From contig NZ_ATUR01000007.1 in NCBI RefSeq assembly GCF_000420305.1, forward strand, positions 62,001-126,000: a stretch of 64,000 nt of DNA, given 5' to 3'. Each line of letters starts with the position of its first letter. Position 1 is the first letter of the stretch. The position numbers were made by a program, and so were the translations under genes. The DNA is from Novosphingopyxis baekryungensis DSM 16222 (lineage in GTDB: Bacteria > Pseudomonadota > Alphaproteobacteria > Sphingomonadales > Sphingomonadaceae). The notes under the pieces are model-generated. The model was not told the origin of the DNA. It saw nothing but the letters and a program-made list of their open reading frames with translations, and made no database searches. Below, one piece after another: positions 58,607-64,000 of the stretch.

Positions 58607-60370
58607 TCAATATTGCCGGATCACATCCAGAAACTGGTCCCCGAACGCGATCAGCTTTTTTGCACCCACGCCGCTGATCCGCCCAAGCTCGGTCGGCGTC
58701 TGCGGCCGCTCGGCGGCGAATTCGCGCAGCACCGAATCGTGGAAGACGACATAGGGCGGGATGCCCTGCTCGGTGGCGATCCGCTTGCGTTCGGCCCGCA
58801 GCGCTTCGAACAGTGGATCGCCCATGGGATTGGCGCTGGCCCCGTCGCGCGCCCCGCCGCGCTTTTTCTCGGGCGGCTCGACCATGCGAACCTCTTCCTC
58901 GCCGCGCAGGATGGCGCGGGCCGTGGGGCCCAGCTTCAGGCCGCCATGTTCGGTCGGCACCAGCGCCTCGAAGGCGGACAGATGGCGGGCGAGCGGGCGG
59001 ATCAGCCGCGCATCCTCGCCCTCGACAATGCCATAGACCGACAGCTTGTGATGGTCCTTCTCCAGCACCTTTTCGCTTTCGGAGCCCTTCAGCACCGCCT
59101 CGATATGGGTCACGCCGAAACTCTGCCCGGTGCGGTAGACCGCGCTTAGCAGCTTGCGCGCCAGTTCGGTCACCTCGCGCGTGTCCGGTGGATCGATGCA
59201 ATTGTCGCAATTGCCGCAGCTTGGCGGCGGGCTCTCGCCGAAATGGCGCAGCAGCACGGCGCGGCGGCACCCGGGCGTTTCCACCAGCGCGGCCAAGGCG
59301 TTGAGCCGGGCGCGCTCGCCCTCGCGCCGCGCCTCCTCCACCTCGGCGAGCCGCTGGCGCGCGGTGGCAAAATCGCTCGCGCCCCAGAACATCTGCGCCA
59401 GCGCAGGATCGCCATCGCGGCCCGCACGGCCAGTTTCCTGATAATAGGCTTCCAGCGATTTGGGCAGGCCGGCATGCGCCACGAAGCGCACATCCGGCTT
59501 GTCTATCCCCATGCCGAAGGCGATGGTGGCGCACATCACCATGTCCTCGCTCGCCACGAACTCGGCCTGCGCCCGCGCCCGTTCGCGCGGGGGGAGCCCG
59601 GCATGATAGGCGCGCGTGGGCCGCCCGGTTTCGCCCAGTTTCTCGGCAAGCTTCTCGGTCGCCGCGCGGCTGGTGCAATAGACGATGCCGGCGCCCGGCG
59701 TGTCCCGCACGAAATCGCTGAGCTGCCGCGTCATGCTGGTCTTGGCGCTGATGCCGTAGCGGATATTGGGCCGGTCGAAGCCCGCCAGAATCAATCCGTC
59801 CTGCGGGATGCCCAGTTGCAGCAGGATATCCTCGCGCGTCGCCTTGTCGGCGGTGGCGGTGAGCGCGAGGCGGGGGACATGCTCGAACCGGTCCAGCATG
59901 GGGCGCAGCAGGCGATAATCCGGGCGAAAATCATGGCCCCATTCGCTCACGCAATGCGCCTCGTCGATCGCGAAGAGCGACAGATCGGTGGCGGACAGCA
60001 TGTCCTGAAACACGGGATTGGTCGCGCGCTCGGGCGCGACATAGAGCAGGTCCAGGTCCCCGGCGCGGAAGCGTTGCATGGTTTCGGCCTGGTTCTCGTC
60101 GACCGAGGTCAGCGTAGCCGCCTTGATTCCCACCGCATCGGCGGCGCGCATCTGGTCGTGCATCAGCGCGATGAGCGGGGAGACGACGACGCAGGTGCCG
60201 TTTCGCGCCACCGCGGGCACCTGATAGCAGAGCGACTTGCCCGCGCCGGTCGGCATCACCGCCAGCGTATTCTCACCCAGCATGATGCGGTCCACCACTT
60301 CCGCTTGCCGCCCGCGAAAGCCGGAAAAGCCGAAGATTGAATGGAGAATGTCGAGGGGATCGGAAGGCAT
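58607..60370 (-). CDS. recQ: ATP-dependent DNA helicase RecQ
   Basis: A 587-residue superfamily 2 helicase involved in recombination and replication restart. Walker A MPTGAGKSLCYQ, motif II AIDEAHCVSEWGHDFRPDY, motif VI QETGRAGRDG, the RQC zinc site (C in GCRRAVLL and three in SCGNCDNC) and a C-terminal HRDC domain (FEALRAERKRIATEQGIP). The start at 60370 has no Shine-Dalgarno; a TA-rich hexamer lies a few bases upstream. A full-length, normal RecQ. Confidence 0.96.
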   Translation of the reverse strand: MPSDPLDILHSIFGFSGFRGRQAEVVDRIMLGENTLAVMPTGAGKSLCYQVPAVARNGTCVVVSPLIALMHDQMRAADAVGIKAATLTSVDENQAETMQRFRAGDLDLLYVAPERATNPVFQDMLSATDLSLFAIDEAHCVSEWGHDFRPDYRLLRPMLDRFEHVPRLALTATADKATREDILLQLGIPQDGLILAGFDRPNIRYGISAKTSMTRQLSDFVRDTPGAGIVYCTSRAATEKLAEKLGETGRPTRAYHAGLPPRERARAQAEFVASEDMVMCATIAFGMGIDKPDVRFVAHAGLPKSLEAYYQETGRAGRDGDPALAQMFWGASDFATARQRLAEVEEARREGERARLNALAALVETPGCRRAVLLRHFGESPPPSCGNCDNCIDPPDTREVTELARKLLSAVYRTGQSFGVTHIEAVLKGSESEKVLEKDHHKLSVYGIVEGEDARLIRPLARHLSAFEALVPTEHGGLKLGPTARAILRGEEEVRMVEPPEKKRGGARDGASANPMGDPLFEALRAERKRIATEQGIPPYVVFHDSVLREFAAERPQTPTELGRISGVGAKKLIAFGDQFLDVIRQY

Positions 60371-60429
60371 GCGCGCTTCTATTGCGGGCTGCCGGGGTCA
60401 GGGCAAGCGATGTGCATGGGCTTTCCCAT

Positions 60430-62241
60430 TTATTCCGCCGCTTCGGCCACCTCGCGCTCCTCCGCCTGGCGCCGCCACATGTCGGCATAGAGCGTGCCCT
60501 TGTCGAGCAGCGCGGCGTGGCTGCCGCGTTCGACGATTCGGCCCTGATCCAGCACGATGATCTCGTCCGCATGGGTGACGGTGGAGAGGCGATGCGCGAC
60601 GATCAGCGTGGTGCGGCGCCGCGCGATGCGATCCAGCGTATCCTGAATCGCGTCCTCGGTGCGGCTGTCGAGCGCGCTGGTCGCCTCGTCGAGGATCAGG
60701 ATCGGCGGGTTCTTGAGCAGCGTCCGCGCAATCGCCACGCGCTGCTTCTCGCCGCCGGAAAGCTTCAGCCCGCGCTCGCCCACTTGCGTGTCATAACTCT
60801 GCGGCAGGCTCTCGACAAAGCCGTCGATCGCTGCGCCCGCCGCCGCTTCGCGCACCTCTTGCCCGCTTGCGCCCTGTTTACCATAGGCGATGTTATAGCC
60901 GATCGTGTCGTTGAACAGCACCGTATCCTGCGGGACGATGCCGATGCCCTGACGCAGGCTTTCCTGCGTCACATGCGCAATGTCCTGTCCGTCGATCAGG
61001 ATGCGCCCGCTTTGCGGATCGTAGAAACGGAACAGCAGCCGCCCGATGGTGGACTTGCCCGCGCCCGATGGCCCCACGATCGCCAGCGTCTTGCCGGCCG
61101 GCACGGTGAAGCTGATGCCGTGCAGGATCTGGCGATCGTCATTATAGGCGAAGCGCACATTTTCGAACGTCACGGCGCCGTGATCGATCGCCAGCGGCGG
61201 AGCGTCCGGATCGTCGATGATCTCCGGCTCGGTATCCATCAGATCGAACATGGCGGCCATGTCGATCAGCCCCTGCCGGATCATGCGATAGACCATGCCC
61301 AGCAGATCGAGCGGGCGGAAAAGCTGCATCAGCAGCCCGTTGACCAACACCAGATCGCCCACGGTCAGATCGCCGCGGCTCCACAGCCAGACGGTGTAGA
61401 GCATCGCGCCCAGCATCATCGCGTTGGTGATGAAAGACTGGCCGATATTGAGCAGGCCGAGCGAATTTTCGGATTTCTCCGCGGCGCGCGCATAGCTTTG
61501 CACGGCGTGGCTGTACCGGTCGGTCTCGCGCTTTTCCGCGCCGAAATATTTCACCGTCTCGTAATTCAGCAACGAATCCACGCTGCGGCCGATGGCGCGC
61601 GTGTCCAGATCGTTCATTTCCTGCCGCAGATGGTTGCGCCAGTCGGTCACCTTGCGGGTGAACCATATATAGAGCCACACCATGAAGGCGGTGGCGATGA
61701 CCGATCCTATGCCCAGCTTCAGGTAGAACACCACCAGCACCACCGCCAGCTCCACCACCGTGGGCGCGATGTTGAACAGCAGGAAATAGATCATCGTGTC
61801 GATGGTCTTGGTGCCGCGCTCCACCACCTTGGTGATCTCGCCCGTGCGGCGGGACAGATGATAGCGCAGCGACAGCTTGTGCAGATGCGCGAAGGTGCGG
61901 CTGGCCAGCCGGTGGGTGGCGGTCTGGCCCACCCGCTCGAACGCTACACGGCGCAGCGAATCGAACGCGGTGCCGGTAAAGCGGGCCAATATATAGGCGC
62001 CGACCAGCAACAGGATGATGGGCAGGGCCGCCTGCGTATCGCCGGACATGCGGTCGACCACCGCCTTATAGGCAAAGGGGACCAGCAGCGCCCCGCCCTT
62101 GGCCAGCAGCACCAGCGCGCCGGACAGCGCGAGCCGCCAGCGCAGCCCCGGCGCGTCCTTGGGCCAGAGATAGGGCAGAAAGCGCTTCAGAACCGGCAGG
62201 ATGGGCGGCTCCGCGCCGGAATGTTGAACATCTGGTGGCAC
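60430..62241 (-). CDS. Atm1/HMT-type ABC exporter (fused membrane and ATPase domains)
   Basis: A 603-residue half-transporter. Six membrane helices are followed by an ATPase with Walker A GPSGAGKST, signature LSGGEKQRVAIART and Walker B ILILDEATSALD. The segment LLNYETVKYFGAE before the ATPase is the hallmark of the Atm1 family, which exports glutathione-linked sulfur or metal compounds in mitochondria and alphaproteobacteria. GTG 62241 is the start; TATATC lies seven bases upstream, with no Shine-Dalgarno. Confidence 0.92.
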   Translation of the reverse strand: MPPDVQHSGAEPPILPVLKRFLPYLWPKDAPGLRWRLALSGALVLLAKGGALLVPFAYKAVVDRMSGDTQAALPIILLLVGAYILARFTGTAFDSLRRVAFERVGQTATHRLASRTFAHLHKLSLRYHLSRRTGEITKVVERGTKTIDTMIYFLLFNIAPTVVELAVVLVVFYLKLGIGSVIATAFMVWLYIWFTRKVTDWRNHLRQEMNDLDTRAIGRSVDSLLNYETVKYFGAEKRETDRYSHAVQSYARAAEKSENSLGLLNIGQSFITNAMMLGAMLYTVWLWSRGDLTVGDLVLVNGLLMQLFRPLDLLGMVYRMIRQGLIDMAAMFDLMDTEPEIIDDPDAPPLAIDHGAVTFENVRFAYNDDRQILHGISFTVPAGKTLAIVGPSGAGKSTIGRLLFRFYDPQSGRILIDGQDIAHVTQESLRQGIGIVPQDTVLFNDTIGYNIAYGKQGASGQEVREAAAGAAIDGFVESLPQSYDTQVGERGLKLSGGEKQRVAIARTLLKNPPILILDEATSALDSRTEDAIQDTLDRIARRRTTLIVAHRLSTVTHADEIIVLDQGRIVERGSHAALLDKGTLYADMWRRQAEEREVAEAAE

Positions 62242-63036
62242 GGGGGCGGATATAGGGGCGCATGGGTGCAGGGGGAAGGTGGGCAGCCGATATGGGACGA
62301 TATGGTCGGTGCCGCTTCGGTGCAGGAGCGACCCCGACTATCATTCCGGCGGAAGTCGGAATTCATAGCGCGTGCAGCACAGTCCCAGCTTTGGAATGCG
62401 GCTCATGTCCGGCAAGACGACGCTTGCGGGGAGAGTTTTTCAGCCGTGTGCTTTGCGCTTCCGCATCAGCCTTGGCGGCAAGGCCACCGCATAAAAATTT
62501 TTGCGGTCGCAACTCGCCTCTTGCGCGCGATGAAGTGGAACATAATAGAAACAAAGGCAGTAGTGGGCTAGTTTGGAAGCGGATGATGACTCTGGATAGC
62601 TCAAGTGGCGATCTAGACTCACCTGACCTGTATGAGTCGTTTGTCTTGGTGCCGAGAAATTTGGGTACGGAGCGGCGTCTCACTAGAATTGTAGATCAAC
62701 CTCTGAGGGAAAAAGCATCATGGTAAATTATCTGAAAATGTTGGACCCTCGAGAAGCCCCGAAATCCGCACCCCTCCACCACATTCCCATGAGTTCCGAC
62801 AGTTTCATGCGTTCAGGCGCCCTTGACTGAATGTTGGCAGTAAGTCAGAACTGAAAACAGCGAACCACTACCAAGTGTGGCGCGCCGGGGTTTGAAGCCC
62901 CATATGTAGGGCCGTAGCAAGATTGCATTCGTATAATTTTTGTGCCGGAGAGCTTTGCTTCTCGGGCTGCAGAGATTCGCGCTGACAATCCAGGCCTTGG
63001 TGTAAAAGCTGTGTATAAGTTTTGGGGGTCGGAAAA
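62242..63036. other. 795-base interval without a supported gene, upstream of nrdA
   Basis: The left part holds a REP-like ATTCCG-N8-CGGAAT (62343-62362) and a near-palindrome ACCGCA...TGCGGT around AAAAATTTTT (62486-62507). The middle (about 62520-62870) is AT-richer than its surroundings and has no convincing frame. The right part has a TATAAT at 62932-62937 and a TGTGTATAA at 63010-63018 ahead of nrdA. Possible decayed DNA plus the nrdA control region. Confidence 0.5.
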
Positions 63037-64000
63037 GTGGATTTTAGGGATAGCGATGCGATGACCGAAGCGAGTGTGATGGAAGAGCGGGCGACCGAGA
63101 GCCAAGGCGTGGATCAGTCTGCCGATCATGGAGTCGATTCGGCGAACGAAACCGTGGCGGAAGGCAAGGCCGTGAGTGACAGCCACACGATCGACACCCG
63201 CCGCTTCGATGTCGTGACCGATCCGTCGCGCGACGCTCTGCTGACGGAATTCGGCAAGGAAACGCTGGAAGACCGCTATCTGCTGCCCGGTGAAAGCTAT
63301 CAGGATCTGTTTGCCCGCGTTGCGGCAGCCTATGCCGACGATCAGGCGCATGCGCAGCGCCTTTATGACGCCATATCCAGGCTCTGGTTCATGCCCGCCA
63401 CGCCGGTTCTATCGAACGGTGGCACGGGGCGTGGCCTGCCGATCAGCTGCTATCTCAACTCGGTCGACGACTCGCTGGAAGGCATCGTCAACACCTGGAA
63501 CGAGAATGTCTGGCTCGCCAGCCGCGGCGGCGGCATCGGCACCTATTGGGGCAGTGTGCGCGGGATCGGCGAACCGGTCGGCCTGAACGGCAAGACCAGC
63601 GGCATCATTCCCTTCGTGCGCGTGATGGATTCGCTGACGCTGGCGATTTCGCAAGGCTCGCTGCGCCGTGGTTCGGCCGCCTGCTATCTGGATATCTCGC
63701 ATCCGGAGATCGAGGAGTTCCTCGAAATTCGCAAGGCCAGCGGCGATTTCAACCGCAAGGCGCTGAACCTGCATCATGGCGTGCTGATTTCCGACGCCTT
63801 CATGGAAGCCGTGCGGTCTGGCGATGATTTCGATCTTACCAGCCCCAAGGATGGCAGCGTGCGTGCAACGGTGAATGCGCGCGCCCTGTTTCAGAAGCTG
63901 GTCGAAACGCGGCTGGCGACAGGCGAGCCCTATATCGTGTTCTCGGACACGGTGAACAACAACATGCCCAAGCATCACCGCGATCTGGGCCTGAAGGTCT
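63037..64000 (+). CDS. nrdA: Ribonucleoside-diphosphate reductase alpha subunit, 3' end outside window
   Basis: The first 321 codons of the class I ribonucleotide reductase catalytic subunit. GTG 63037 is the probable start (protein opens with DFRDSDAMTE); ATG 63061 is the alternative. After an acidic, low-complexity stretch of about 50 residues come FGKETLEDRYLLPGE, WFMPATPVLSNGGTGRG, PISCYLNSVDDS (first redox Cys), RGGGIGTYWG and AISQGSLRRGSAACYLD. The usual N-terminal ATP-cone is not seen. It makes deoxyribonucleotides for replication. The partner nrdB must lie beyond the window. Confidence 0.93.
   Translation, partial: MDFRDSDAMTEASVMEERATESQGVDQSADHGVDSANETVAEGKAVSDSHTIDTRRFDVVTDPSRDALLTEFGKETLEDRYLLPGESYQDLFARVAAAYADDQAHAQRLYDAISRLWFMPATPVLSNGGTGRGLPISCYLNSVDDSLEGIVNTWNENVWLASRGGGIGTYWGSVRGIGEPVGLNGKTSGIIPFVRVMDSLTLAISQGSLRRGSAACYLDISHPEIEEFLEIRKASGDFNRKALNLHHGVLISDAFMEAVRSGDDFDLTSPKDGSVRATVNARALFQKLVETRLATGEPYIVFSDTVNNNMPKHHRDLGLKV

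Noticed and set aside
60337-62571. 744-codon open frame on the plus strand opposite the ABC exporter
   Set aside because: Antisense shadow; rich in His, Gln and Arg with no motif, whereas the minus strand encodes a complete transporter.
62262-62726. 154-codon frame after a TATAGGGGCGC sequence
   Set aside because: The start context is attractive, but the protein has no domain, changes composition midway and runs across REP-like DNA. The TATA more likely serves the exporter gene on the other strand.
63010-63018. DnaA-box-like TGTGTATAA before nrdA
   Set aside because: One mismatch from the consensus and single copy; chance occurrence cannot be excluded. No origin features nearby.
62880-63036. 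NrdR boxes upstream of nrdA
   Set aside because: No pair of sequences close to the NrdR consensus at the expected 31-32 base spacing.

Overview
The window is about 64 kb of GC-rich chromosomal DNA whose gene families and gene order point to an alphaproteobacterium of the order Sphingomonadales. Supporting signs are a methionine synthase split into two genes behind metF, an Rrf2-led suf operon, and intergenic REP-like palindromes of a type common in this group. No species is proposed. Almost all DNA is ordinary core or conserved-accessory coding sequence. I see no tRNA or rRNA gene, CRISPR array, insertion sequence or prophage. Several genes appear to use non-ATG starts: AUA for infC, TTG for ktrA and the beta-lactamase-like gene, and GTG for glnK, nrdA, the subtilase and the Atm1-type exporter.

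Layout. 0-5.3 kb: end of a folate-synthesis lyase, msrA, then infC and thrS on the minus strand, then a three-gene cluster ending in a small HTH regulator. 5.3-12.2 kb: nitroreductase, MscS-type channel, a di-iron hydroxylase, and a plus-strand run of hydrolase, TPR protein, glyoxalase I, glyoxalase II and a lipoprotein. 12.2-19.3 kb: fatty-acyl-CoA ligase, gamma-glutamyltransferase, pyrD, and a DUF885 metallopeptidase. 19.5-25.2 kb: the suf iron-sulfur assembly operon (rrf2, sufB, sufC, sufD, sufS, sufT, sufA), preceded by a clear dyad. 25.3-35.8 kb: surface subtilase, dapD, potassium uptake pair ktrB/ktrA, two envelope proteins, uvrB and an orphan gene. 35.8-44.9 kb: ScsB/DsbD-like reductase, a secreted beta-helix protein, and the methionine operon (ArsR-methyltransferase regulator, metF, two metH parts) with a large operator-like palindrome at its start. 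45-53.1 kb: small lipoproteins, a class A beta-lactamase-like hydrolase, nadB with an ABC ATPase, a zinc-ribbon protein, tldD and three small genes. 53.2-55 kb: glnK-amtB behind a structured leader. 55-62.2 kb: GMC oxidoreductase, a second di-iron hydroxylase, a small phosphatase-like protein, recQ and an Atm1-type exporter. 62.2-63 kb: a gene-poor stretch. 63-64 kb: start of nrdA.

The most interesting non-coding signal is the glnK leader (53187-53287). Three stems, two of them nested, can form there, and the outer one buries the glnK Shine-Dalgarno sequence. A competing pairing for the same Shine-Dalgarno lies in the loop. Next are the apparent AUA start of infC, the methionine operon whose regulator is a DNA-binding protein fused to a methyltransferase, and the symmetric site ahead of the suf regulator. 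All functional statements are inferred from sequence alone.
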